Below, in pieces: positions 8,772 to 18,400 of a stretch of 64,000 nucleotides of DNA. Each line of letters opens with the position of its first letter. The first letter of the stretch is position 1. This DNA comes from Caballeronia arvi (GTDB lineage Bacteria > Pseudomonadota > Gammaproteobacteria > Burkholderiales > Burkholderiaceae), in contig NZ_FCOM02000001.1 of the NCBI RefSeq assembly GCF_001544695.2, positions 248,001-312,000 on the forward strand. The letters run 5' to 3'. The position numbers and the translations under genes were made by a program. Below the pieces are notes generated by a model. The model ran no database searches. It saw nothing but the letters and a program-made list of their open reading frames with translations, and was not told the origin of the DNA.

Positions 8772-9553
8772 AAGTCATCACGGTAGTTTCCGCGAAAGGC
8801 GGTGTCGGCAAGACGACGCTCGCCGCCAATCTCGCCTCGGTGCTCGCCGCGCGCAATCGCCGCGTGATCGTGCTCGATCTCGATCCGCAGAACGCGCTGC
8901 GCCTGCACTTCGGCATTCCGCTCGACAGCATCGACGGCATCTCACGCGCAACGCTCAGCCGCGATCCGTGGCAGACGGTCATGTTCGATGGCGTCGACGG
9001 CGTCACCGTGCTGCCCTACGGCGCCGTGACCGAGGACGATCGCCGCCGCTTCGAGGCGCTCGTCGACAGCGATCCCGCGTGGCTCGCGCATTCGCTCGAA
9101 TCGCTCGCGCTCGACGCCAACGACATCGTGATCGTCGACACGCCGCCGGGCTCGTCCGTCTACACCCGCACCGCGCTCACGGCGGCGAACTTCGCGCTGA
9201 ACGTGGTACTGGCCGACGCCGCGTCCTACGCCGCGATTCCCGGCATGGAGCGCATGGTCGATGCCTACGCCGCGCCGCGTCAGGACTTCGCGGGTCAGGG
9301 TTATGTCGTGAATCAGGTCGATCAGTCGCGCCAGTTGAGCAAGGACGTGCTCAAGGTGCTGCGCAACATGCTCGGCGCGAAGATGTTCCCCGGCGTGATC
9401 CATCAGGACGAAGGCGTGTCCGAATCGCTCGCCTGCGACACGACGCTGATCCATTACGACCCGCTTTCGCAAGCCGCCGCCGATCTGCGCGCGTGCGGCG
9501 ACTGGCTGCTTTCCGCCATCGACGCGATCGCCGTTTCGAGGAAGCTCGCATGA
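8768..9553 (+). CDS. bcsQ: BcsQ, MinD/ParA-like ATPase of the cellulose synthase complex
   Basis: This is a 261-residue cytoplasmic SIMIBI-class ATPase with a deviant Walker A (VSAKGGVGKTTLAAN, residues 7-21), a switch I/Walker B-type segment VIVLDLDPQNALRLHFG near 36-52 and DTPPG near 125. BcsQ is required for polar or localised cellulose production in E. coli and binds BcsR. The gene overlaps both neighbours by 4 bp (bcsP upstream, bcsA downstream), which is typical of a tightly coupled operon. Length and motifs fit YhjQ. Confidence 0.9.
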   Translation: MKVITVVSAKGGVGKTTLAANLASVLAARNRRVIVLDLDPQNALRLHFGIPLDSIDGISRATLSRDPWQTVMFDGVDGVTVLPYGAVTEDDRRRFEALVDSDPAWLAHSLESLALDANDIVIVDTPPGSSVYTRTALTAANFALNVVLADAASYAAIPGMERMVDAYAAPRQDFAGQGYVVNQVDQSRQLSKDVLKVLRNMLGAKMFPGVIHQDEGVSESLACDTTLIHYDPLSQAAADLRACGDWLLSAIDAIAVSRKLA

Positions 9554-11766
9554 GTTCCGCCAAGATTCCGTCGCCGGAAACCGAGGTGAGCGTCGCGACT
9601 TCGCGGCTCGAACGTTTCGTCGATGCAGGAATCTGGGGCAGCCGGATCGTCGTGGTGCTGCTCACGGTCTTCGCCCTGTTCGCGCTGTATTTCGTCGTCA
9701 CGGTGCCGCTCGCGTTCGGTCAGCAGCTCGCGTTCGCGACGATCTGCTTCGTCTGCGCGCTCGGCTTTCGCCGTCTGCAAGGCCAGTACGCGACGCTCGT
9801 GATGATCATGCTGTCGGTGGCTGCGTCGGGCCGCTACATGTTCTGGCGTCTCACCGAAACGACGTACTGGGAACGCCCGCTCGACGCCGCGTGGGGCCTG
9901 TTGCTGGTCGCCGCCGAAGTCTACGCGGCGCTCGTGCTGCTGCTCGGCTACTTCCAAACCGCGTGGCCGCTCAAGCGCAAGCCGCTGCCATTGCCCGTCG
10001 ACCGCAGCCAGTGGCCGACCGTCGATGTCTTCATTCCGACGTACAACGAGCCGCTTTCGGTCGTGAAGCCGACGATCTACGCCGCGCTCGCGCTCGACTA
10101 TCCCGCCGACAAGCTCGCGATCCACGTTCTCGACGATGGCCGCCGCCCCGAGTTCAAGACCTTCTGCGAGGAAGTGGGCGTCAACTGGACGATCCGCACG
10201 CACAACCGTCACGCGAAGGCGGGCAACATCAACGAGGCGCTGAAGATCACGAAGGGCGAATTCCTCGCGATCTTCGACTGTGACCACATTCCGACGCGTT
10301 CCTTCCTGCAGATCTGCCTCGGCTGGTTCCTGCGCGACAAGCTGCTGTCGATGCTGCAGACGCCGCACCACTTCTTCTCGCCCGATCCGTTCGAGCGCAA
10401 TCTCGGCACGTTTCGCAAGGTGCCGAACGAAGGCGAGCTGTTCTACGGTCTCGTGCAGGACGGCAACGATCTCTGGAACGCGACGTTCTTCTGCGGCTCG
10501 TGCGCCGTGCTGCGCCGCTCAATGGTGGAAGAGATCGGCGGCATCGCGGTCGAAACCGTGACCGAAGACGCGCATACGGCGCTCAAGCTGCATCGGCTCG
10601 GCTATACGACTGCGTATCTCGCGATTCCGCAAGCGGCGGGTCTCGCGACCGAAAGTCTTTCGGGGCATATCGGGCAGCGCATCCGCTGGGCGCGCGGCAT
10701 GACGCAGATTTTCCGCATCGACAATCCGCTCACCGGCAAGGGCCTCAAGATCGGCCAGCGGCTGTGCTATCTGAACGGCATGCTGCACTTCTTCTACGGC
10801 GTGCCGCGTCTCGTGTTCCTGACCGCGCCTTTGTCCTATCTCTTCTTCGGCGCGCACGTGATCGAAGCGGCGGCGAGCACCATCGCGATCTTCGCGCTGC
10901 CGCACATGATGCACGCGAGCATCACCAATTCGCGCATGCAGCGCAGCTTCCGCCATTCGTTCTGGGCCGAAGTGTATGAATCGGTGCTCGCGTCGTACAT
11001 CACCGCGCCGACGCTGCTCGCCGTCATCAATCCGAAGCTCGGCAAGTTCAACGTGACGGCCAAGGGCGGCCAGATCGCGAAGGATTACTTCGACTGGTAT
11101 ATCTCGCGTCCCTATCTGTTCCTGCTGCTGCTGAATCTGCTCGGCTTCGTGGCGGGCATCGTGCATATCGTCATGTACTGGCATGTCCGCAGCGAAGTGA
11201 ACACGACCATCCTGAATCTCTGCTGGACGGTCTACAACATGCTGATTCTGGGCGCGTCGGTGGCGGCGGCGAGCGAGCGGCGTCAGGTGCGCGCGACGCA
11301 TCGCGTGACGATGAAGATGCCCGTCATGCTCAAGTTCTCGACCGGCCGCACGCTCGCGTGCGAAACGATCGACTACTCGGAAGGCGGCGTGGGCGTCGCG
11401 CTGCCGAACAAGATAGAAGTGCCGATGCACGAACGCGTCACCGTATCGCTCTTTCGCGGCGACGAGGAGTACGCATTCCCGGCGACCGTCGGTTATACGG
11501 AACCGGGGCGTGTCGGGCTGCGTTTCTCGACGCTCACGCGTGAGCAGGAATACGACTTCGTGAAGACCACTTTCGCGCGCGCCGACGCCTGGACCGGCTG
11601 GTCCGAGGGACGCCGCCCGGATACGCCGTTGCGCGGCCTGTCGCATGTGCTGCTGGTGGGCACGCGCGGCATCGCCGGTTTGTTCGAGCATTTGTACAGC
11701 GACCTTCGTACCTGGATGAACAAGCGCCCAGTCGATGTGAAGAAGCTGAAAACCAAAGACCAATAA
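9550..11766 (+). CDS. bcsA: BcsA, cellulose synthase catalytic subunit (UDP-forming)
   Basis: BcsA polymerises UDP-glucose into beta-1,4-glucan and moves the chain across the inner membrane, activated by c-di-GMP. The 738-residue protein has N-terminal TM helices (about 30-125), a GT2 domain with LDDG (near 195), the DxD motif FDCDH (near 243), the catalytic TED (338-340) and QRIRW (377-381), further TM helices, and a C-terminal PilZ domain with the RxxxR-type segment RRQVRATHR (near 577) and DYSEGGVG (near 608). The true start is the ATG at 9550 overlapping the bcsQ stop; an open frame from 8968 runs inside bcsQ in another frame and is not real. Confidence 0.97.
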   Translation: MSSAKIPSPETEVSVATSRLERFVDAGIWGSRIVVVLLTVFALFALYFVVTVPLAFGQQLAFATICFVCALGFRRLQGQYATLVMIMLSVAASGRYMFWRLTETTYWERPLDAAWGLLLVAAEVYAALVLLLGYFQTAWPLKRKPLPLPVDRSQWPTVDVFIPTYNEPLSVVKPTIYAALALDYPADKLAIHVLDDGRRPEFKTFCEEVGVNWTIRTHNRHAKAGNINEALKITKGEFLAIFDCDHIPTRSFLQICLGWFLRDKLLSMLQTPHHFFSPDPFERNLGTFRKVPNEGELFYGLVQDGNDLWNATFFCGSCAVLRRSMVEEIGGIAVETVTEDAHTALKLHRLGYTTAYLAIPQAAGLATESLSGHIGQRIRWARGMTQIFRIDNPLTGKGLKIGQRLCYLNGMLHFFYGVPRLVFLTAPLSYLFFGAHVIEAAASTIAIFALPHMMHASITNSRMQRSFRHSFWAEVYESVLASYITAPTLLAVINPKLGKFNVTAKGGQIAKDYFDWYISRPYLFLLLLNLLGFVAGIVHIVMYWHVRSEVNTTILNLCWTVYNMLILGASVAAASERRQVRATHRVTMKMPVMLKFSTGRTLACETIDYSEGGVGVALPNKIEVPMHERVTVSLFRGDEEYAFPATVGYTEPGRVGLRFSTLTREQEYDFVKTTFARADAWTGWSEGRRPDTPLRGLSHVLLVGTRGIAGLFEHLYSDLRTWMNKRPVDVKKLKTKDQ

Positions 11767-14261
11767 TGGGCATGGGTATGTCGAAGTTGAGCGTTGAAAA
11801 CGAAACGGGCGAGCGCGCGCCGCGTTTTTGCGAAAGACCTTTTGCGCGTGCACTGGCCGTCTTCGTGGCCTTGCAGACCGCACTCGCGGCGCCGTTCGCT
11901 TCCATCGCGGCGGCCGCCACGGCCGAAGCCAATGCAGCCGCGGGTGGCACGCAGCAGGCCACTGGCGTCGGCACCGTGCCCGCGCCGAGTCCGGCCGTCG
12001 TGTACAACGCGGCGACCATCGGCCAGCCGACGCTCGCGATGCCGGTGCCCGCGTTTTCCGGCAAGCCCGACAAGCCGCTCACGTCGCGCATTCCGACCAC
12101 CGCCGATCCCGGCACGCTGGTTCCGGGCGGCCGCCGTCAGACGCTGACCTTCGCCGATTACGGCGCGCTCGATCCGCTGCAACTGCGCGGCACCGACGGC
12201 CAGAACGGCATCGCGTTCTCGGTGCGCGGCGACGAAGTCGTGACCGGCGCGATCCTGCATCTGATCTACAGCTATTCGCCGTCGCTGTTGCCGTCGATCT
12301 CGCAATTGAAGGTGCTCATCAACGGCGAAGTGGCCGCGACGCTGCCCGTGCCGCGCGATCAGGCCGGCATGCTGGTCGCACGCGATGTCGCGATCGATCC
12401 GCGCTTCATCACCGAGTTCAATCACCTCAACGTTCAGTTGATCGGGCATTACACGCAGCAGTGCGAGGACCCGTCGAACTCGACGTTGTGGGCGACCGTC
12501 AGCAACGCGAGCTCGCTCGATCTCACGTATGCGTCGATCGCAAACAAACCCGATCTCGCCGCGCTGCCGCAGCCGTTCTTCGACCGCCGCGACGTGCGCC
12601 GCCTCGAACTGCCCTTCGTGTTCGCGGGCAAGCCGAGTCTGCCTGCGCTCGAAGCGGCCGGCATGGTCGCGTCGTATTTCGGCTCGCTCGCGGGCTATCG
12701 CGGCGCGATCTTCCCGGCGCAGACCGACAACGTGCCGCTCTCGGGCAATGCCGTCGTGTTCGCCATCGGCGATGCCAAGGTCGCGGGTGTCGACATTCCG
12801 CCGGTTTCCGGACCGACGATCGCCGTCGTCGAACGCGATGCCAACGCGCGCGGACGCATCCTGCTCGTGCTCGGCCGCGACGAGAACGAGCTGAAGATCG
12901 CGGCGAAGGCGCTCGGCGTCGGACAGAACACGCTCTCCGGCACGAGCGCGACGATCACGCAGTTCAACGACCTGCAGCCGCGCCGCCCGTACGACGCGCC
13001 GAACTGGTTGCCGACCGACCGCCCCGTGCGCTTCGGCGAACTGGCGGAAGCGCGCGACCTGAGCGCCCACGGCTACGATGCCGACGCCGTGCGCGTGAAC
13101 CTGCGCGTGCCGCCCGATCTCTTCATGTGGCAGACGAAGGGCGTGCCGATCGACCTCGGCTATCGCTACACCGTGCGCCCCGCGCCGGACCGCTCGTCGC
13201 TCAATATCAGCGTGAACGACGGCTTCGTGCAGTCGCTGCGGATTCCGGCGGTATCGACCTCGACGTTCGATCTCGGCACGTACTTCAGCCGCGTGCTGCC
13301 GGACAAGACCGTCGCCGCGCGCCGCGAGATTTATCTGCCGCCGCTGCTCATCACGCCGCGTGCACAACTGCGCCTGCACTTCTACTACGACATCCCGAAG
13401 ACCGGCGAATGCCAGGGACGCGTGCTGGATAACGTCGTCGGCGCGATCGATCCGAATTCGACCATCGATCTCTCCGGTTTTCCGCATTACATGGCGCTGC
13501 CCGATCTGGCCGCGTTCGCCAACGGCGGCTTCCCGTTCACGCGCATGGCCGATCTTTCGCAGACGGCGGTGGTGCTGCCGAACGAGCCCAACTCGGCCGA
13601 TTACAGCCTGTATCTGCTGGAAATGGGCCGCATGGGCGCATCGACGGGTTATCCGGTGACGGGCGTCACCGTGACGAGCGCGAACGATGTCGACCGCTTC
13701 GCCGACAAGGATCTGCTGATTCTCGGCTCGCCCGGACGCCAGCCGCTCCTGCAGCGCTGGGCGAAGAGCATGCCCTTCTCCGGCGATGGCGACGCACGCA
13801 CCTTCCAGCTTTCCGATGTCGCGTTCAAGGTCGTCGACTGGTGGCACGGCGAGCAAGGCCCGGAACGCTCGCCGGCGCGCGCGGATCTGTCGCTCGTGAG
13901 TTCCAACGGCGATGCGCTCCTGACCGGCTTCGAGTCGCCGCTGAAGAGCGGCCGCAGCGCGGTCGCGCTCATCAGCGCGGCGGGCCAGTCCGACGCCGAT
14001 CTCTCCGCCGCGCTGCTCGACAACGACCTGCTGCCGTCGATTCAAGGCGCGATGGCCGTGATTCACGGCCGCACTGTGACGGTCACGTCGAACGGCGATG
14101 CGTATTACGTCGGTCATCTGTCGCCGATGCACTACATGCGCTGGGCGCTGTCGTCGCATCCCATTTTGCTGGTGCTGGCCGGCGTGCTCGCCGCGCTCAT
14201 CATCGCCGCCCTGTTCTACCGTACGCTGCGCGCGATCGCCGCACGGCGCCTGAGGGATTGA
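11766..14261 (+). CDS. bcsB: BcsB, cellulose synthase periplasmic subunit
   Basis: BcsB is the membrane-anchored periplasmic partner of BcsA that holds the emerging glucan. The 831-residue protein starts with ATG overlapping the last base of the bcsA stop; in-frame ATGs at 11772 and 11778 are alternatives. An N-terminal hydrophobic export segment (about 25-55) is followed by two carbohydrate-binding/flavodoxin-like repeats, for example DPLQLRGTDGQNGIAFSVRG and the CEDPSN segment. A C-terminal TM anchor (about 797-820, HPILLVLAGVLAALIIAALF) ends in basic residues. The family name 'cyclic di-GMP-binding protein' is historical; c-di-GMP binds BcsA. Confidence 0.95.
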   Translation: MGMGMSKLSVENETGERAPRFCERPFARALAVFVALQTALAAPFASIAAAATAEANAAAGGTQQATGVGTVPAPSPAVVYNAATIGQPTLAMPVPAFSGKPDKPLTSRIPTTADPGTLVPGGRRQTLTFADYGALDPLQLRGTDGQNGIAFSVRGDEVVTGAILHLIYSYSPSLLPSISQLKVLINGEVAATLPVPRDQAGMLVARDVAIDPRFITEFNHLNVQLIGHYTQQCEDPSNSTLWATVSNASSLDLTYASIANKPDLAALPQPFFDRRDVRRLELPFVFAGKPSLPALEAAGMVASYFGSLAGYRGAIFPAQTDNVPLSGNAVVFAIGDAKVAGVDIPPVSGPTIAVVERDANARGRILLVLGRDENELKIAAKALGVGQNTLSGTSATITQFNDLQPRRPYDAPNWLPTDRPVRFGELAEARDLSAHGYDADAVRVNLRVPPDLFMWQTKGVPIDLGYRYTVRPAPDRSSLNISVNDGFVQSLRIPAVSTSTFDLGTYFSRVLPDKTVAARREIYLPPLLITPRAQLRLHFYYDIPKTGECQGRVLDNVVGAIDPNSTIDLSGFPHYMALPDLAAFANGGFPFTRMADLSQTAVVLPNEPNSADYSLYLLEMGRMGASTGYPVTGVTVTSANDVDRFADKDLLILGSPGRQPLLQRWAKSMPFSGDGDARTFQLSDVAFKVVDWWHGEQGPERSPARADLSLVSSNGDALLTGFESPLKSGRSAVALISAAGQSDADLSAALLDNDLLPSIQGAMAVIHGRTVTVTSNGDAYYVGHLSPMHYMRWALSSHPILLVLAGVLAALIIAALFYRTLRAIAARRLRD

Positions 14262-14262
14262 T

Positions 14263-15414
14263 ATGCGGGTTCAGACCGCCAAACTTTTCGCCGGAGCGAT
14301 CGTCGCGGCTGCGGCCGCCGGCGCCCACGCCGCGCCGCAATGCGACTGGCCCGCATACCGCGTCTTCGTCGAGCGCGTCGTGCAGGCCGATGGCCGCGTG
14401 ATCGACCGTTCGACCGAAGCGCAGCAAACCACATCCGAAGGCCAGTCCTACGGCATGTTCTTCGCGCTCGTCGCGAACGACCGCGCCACGTTCGACCGGC
14501 TCTTCGACTGGACGCGCAGCAATCTGTCGGCCAATCAGCTCGATGCGAACAACGTGCGCCTGCCCGCGTGGCAATGGGGCAAAAAACCGGACGGCTCGTT
14601 CGGCGTGATGGACCCGAATTCGGCATCGGACTCGGATCTGTGGATCGCTTACGACCTCTTCCAGGCCGGGCGTCTCTGGAAGGAGCCGATGTACACGAAG
14701 CTCGCCTACGCCCTCGCGACGCAGATCGTGAAGCAGGAAATCGTCGATCTGCCGGGCCTCGGGCCGATGCTCCTGCCCGGTCCGCAAGGTTTTCGCACCG
14801 GCGACGTCACGCGGCTGAATCCGAGCTATCTGCCGCTGCCGCTTCTGCGCGGCCTCGCGCACGAAATGCCCGACGGCCCGTGGACGAAGCTCGCGCAGAG
14901 CGCCGCGAAGATGATCAAAATCACGTCGCCGCGCGGCTATGCGCCCGATTGGGCCGCGTATCAGACGAGCGGGAGCGGCCAGTTCGTCGTCGATCCGAAG
15001 AACGGCGATACCGGCAGCTATGACGCGATCCGCGTTTATCTGTGGGCCGGCATGGCATCAAGCAGCGATCCGCTCGCGCGGCCGTGGCTGGATGCGCTGT
15101 CCGGCATGCGCCAGAGCGTCGCGCAGACGGGATTTCCGCCGGAGAAAGTCAACGTGACGACCGGCGCCGCGACCGGCGAAGGTCCGCTGTCCTACTGGGG
15201 CGCGCTCGCGCCGTACTTCAAGGCGCTGAACGACGAGCACGGTCTCGGCCTCGCGCGAACGCATCTCGAAGCGCTCACCGCGCCGCCGGGCGCGGGACGC
15301 GAGCCGGTCTACTACGACCGCGTGCTCGGTCTTTTCGGTGGCGGTTTCATCGACGGGAAATATCGCTTCGATGAAAGCGGCCGTCTCGTGCCGAACTGGA
15401 GACGCGCATGCTGA
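14263..15414 (+). CDS. bcsZ: BcsZ, periplasmic endo-1,4-beta-glucanase (GH8)
   Basis: This is a secreted cellulase that trims nascent cellulose and is needed for normal cellulose export in several bacteria. The 383-residue protein has a signal peptide (cleavage after AGAHA, residue 23) and the GH8 motif TSEGQSYGM at 57-65, in which Glu59 corresponds to the catalytic acid. Other family blocks are WQWGKKPDGSFGVMDPNSAS, DSDLWIAYDL and PSYLPLPLLR. It starts one base after the bcsB stop and overlaps bcsC by 7 bp. Confidence 0.95.
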   Translation: MRVQTAKLFAGAIVAAAAAGAHAAPQCDWPAYRVFVERVVQADGRVIDRSTEAQQTTSEGQSYGMFFALVANDRATFDRLFDWTRSNLSANQLDANNVRLPAWQWGKKPDGSFGVMDPNSASDSDLWIAYDLFQAGRLWKEPMYTKLAYALATQIVKQEIVDLPGLGPMLLPGPQGFRTGDVTRLNPSYLPLPLLRGLAHEMPDGPWTKLAQSAAKMIKITSPRGYAPDWAAYQTSGSGQFVVDPKNGDTGSYDAIRVYLWAGMASSSDPLARPWLDALSGMRQSVAQTGFPPEKVNVTTGAATGEGPLSYWGALAPYFKALNDEHGLGLARTHLEALTAPPGAGREPVYYDRVLGLFGGGFIDGKYRFDESGRLVPNWRRAC

Positions 15415-18400
15415 TCCAGACGAAAAAGCGCGTGATCGCGGCGATGCTGACCGCCGCGCCCGCATTGGCCTTTGCGCAAGCCGCCACCGATCCGCTGACC
15501 GTGCTCATCGATCAGGGCAAGTACTGGCAGTCGCACAAGCGCGGCGACCTCGCGGAGCAGGCGTGGCAGAAAGTGCTGCGCATCAATCCGAAGCAGCCCG
15601 ATGCGCTCTTCGGCATGGGCATGGTGCTCGCCGACCGCAAGGACGGCAGCGGCGCGCAGCAGTATCTCGCGCAGTTGCGTCAGGTGGCGCCGAATTATCC
15701 GAACATCGACGAGCTCGGCCGCCGTCTCGGCGAAACCAGCTCGCGCGATCAGACCGTGAACGACGCGCGCCGTCTCGCGCAAAGCGGACAAAGCGCGTCG
15801 GCGGTTCAGGAATACAAGCGCGCGATCGAAGGCAAGCCCGCGACGCCGCAACTGCAACTCGAGTATTACCAGGCGCTCGCCGCGACGCCGCAAGGCTGGG
15901 ACGAAGCGCGCCGCGGGCTCGAACAACTCGCACGGCAGTATCCCGACGATCCGCGCTATCAGCTTGCGTATGCGCAACATCTGACGTATCGCGATACGAC
16001 GCGGCGCGACGGTATCGCGCGGCTCGCGAAGCTGGCGAACGACAGTTCCGTCGGCGCGGACGCGAAGAAGAGCTGGCGTCAGGCGCTCTTGTGGCTCGGT
16101 GCGCGCGCATCGGATGCACCGCTTTATCAGGCGTATCTGCAAGTCTCGCCCGACGACGCCGCCGTGAAAGCGCGCTTCGATTCGATGGTGCAGCAGGACA
16201 AGACCGCCCGCGAACGTTCGCAGGCCGACGCCGCCGTCGATGCGCGCGGGCGCGTCGTCGCGGAAGGCTTCACGGCGCTCGATCGCGGCGATCTCGTGAC
16301 GGCGCGCGCGAAGTTTTCGACGGTGCTCGCGGGCGATCCGAACGACGCCGACGCGCTCGGCGGCATGGGCGTCGCCGCGCTGAAGCAGGAGCGTTTTTCG
16401 GAAGCGCGCACGTATCTCGAACGTGCATCGCGGGCCGGCAATCCGGCGCGCTGGAAAGACGCACTCACCAGCGCGACCTACTGGACTTATACGAGCGATG
16501 CGATCGGTGCGCGCAGCAACGGCCAGATCGCGCAGGCGAAGGCGCTGTTCGAGCGCGCGATCGCGACCAATCCCTCCGATGTCACCGCGCAAGTGCTGCT
16601 CGGCGAAATGCTGCTCGCCAATGGCGATCCGCGTGGCGCGGAAGCCGCGTATCGCATGGCGCTGCGCCGTCAGGCCGACAATCCCGATGCGATCCGCGGG
16701 CTCGTCGGCGCGCTCGCCGCACAGGGACGCGGCGACGAGGCGCTCGAATTCGCCAATCGCCTGAACACGGAGCAGCAGGCGAAGGCCGGCGGCATCAACA
16801 AGCTGCGCGGCGAAGCGCAGGCGGCCCAGGCGCGCGCCGCCGAAGCGCGCGGCGATCTGGGCACGGCGCGCAGTCTCTTCGAAGACGCGCTGCTCAACAA
16901 TCCCGACGATCCGTGGCTTCGGCTCGATCTCGCGCGCATCTACGTGCGTCAGGGCGCGGTCGGCAATGCGCGCAGCATGATGGACGGCCTCGTCGCCACG
17001 CATCCCGACATGACCGATGCGCTCTACGCGAGCGCGCTGCTTTCCGCCGAAACACAGGACTGGTCCGCGGGACTCGCGCAACTCGACCGGATTCCGGCCG
17101 CGCAGCGCACGAACGCGATGACGGCATTGCAGCATCGTCTCTGGGTGCAGCAACAGGCCGAACTCGCGACGCGCGCCGCCGCCGCGGGCCAGCGCCAGCA
17201 GGCGGTCGCGATCCTGCGCCGCGCCGAGCCGGTCGCAGCCGGCAATGCGGAACTGACGGGCGCGATCGCATCGGCGTATGTGAAGGCGGGCGATCCGGCG
17301 CGGGCGTTGGCGCTCGTGCGCGGCGCGATCGCCAATGCGCCGAACGACACCGGTCTGCTGCTGCAATACGCGGGCATTCTGTCGGCGACGCAGCAGGAAG
17401 CCGAGCTCGGCTCCGTCATGCGCCGCCTCCAGTCGATGCCGCTCACGACGCAGCAGCGCGCCGACTTCAACAATCTGAACGTGGGCATCGTGGTCGCGCG
17501 TGCGGATGCCGTGCGCAGAACGGGCGATCTCGCCGCGGCCTATGACGTGATCGCGCCGTGGCTCGCCGCCATGCCCGACAACGCCGATCTGCAGGCGGCG
17601 CTCGGCCGCATGTACACGTCGGCGGGCGATGACCGCAGCGCGCTCACGTGTTATCGGAATGCGCTGTCGCGCCGTCCCGACGATGTCGGCCTGCAGACGG
17701 CAGCGATGTCGGCCGCGAGCGGCACGCGCGATTTCAGGCTCGCCGAGTCCTACGCGAACGAGGCGTATCGCGCCGCCCCGAACGATCCGGGCGTGCTCGC
17801 CGCGATCGGCCGGATGTATCGCGCGCAGGGCAAGCTCGATCTCGCGGCACAGTTCCTGCAACGCTCGCTCGTCGCCGCCAATACGCCGGTGCAGGCAGCC
17901 GCGCCGGGTCAGACGCGCGGCAATGTCCCGCCGGGCTGGGAAACCGCGATGAGCCGTATCGGCTCGAATCCGCTGCCCGGCACCAATCCGTTCGAAGGCA
18001 AGACAGCCGTCGATACGGCGTCGAACCCGGCGCTCGCATCGGGCGCGTCTTATCGTCAGGCCCTTCCCCAAAGTTATTCGCAGCCCGTGCCGACCTATCT
18101 GCCGCCTCCTCAGCCCGCGCCCTACACGGTGCCCTATAACGCTCCCGCGCCGCAGCCTGCGCCACGTCCGGCCGCGAGCGGCGGATATGGCCCGGACACG
18201 TATGGATCGGGGCAATCGGGCGCGCCGCTGCAGCCCTATCCGGGACAGGATGCGGGCGCGTCGGGTGCTTATCCGGCGCAGGGATATCAGCCTTATCCGC
18301 AGCAGCAGTATCAACAACCGGCGTATCCGCAGCAGGCGTATCAACAGCAGCAAGGGTATCCGCAGCAACAGCCGTATCCGCAGCAGCAGCCCTACGCCGC

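Noticed and set aside
8968..9549. N-terminal extension of bcsA into bcsQ
   Set aside because: The open frame is only the +1 shadow of bcsQ. The family start (MSSAKI) with an ATGA overlap at 9550 is far more plausible.
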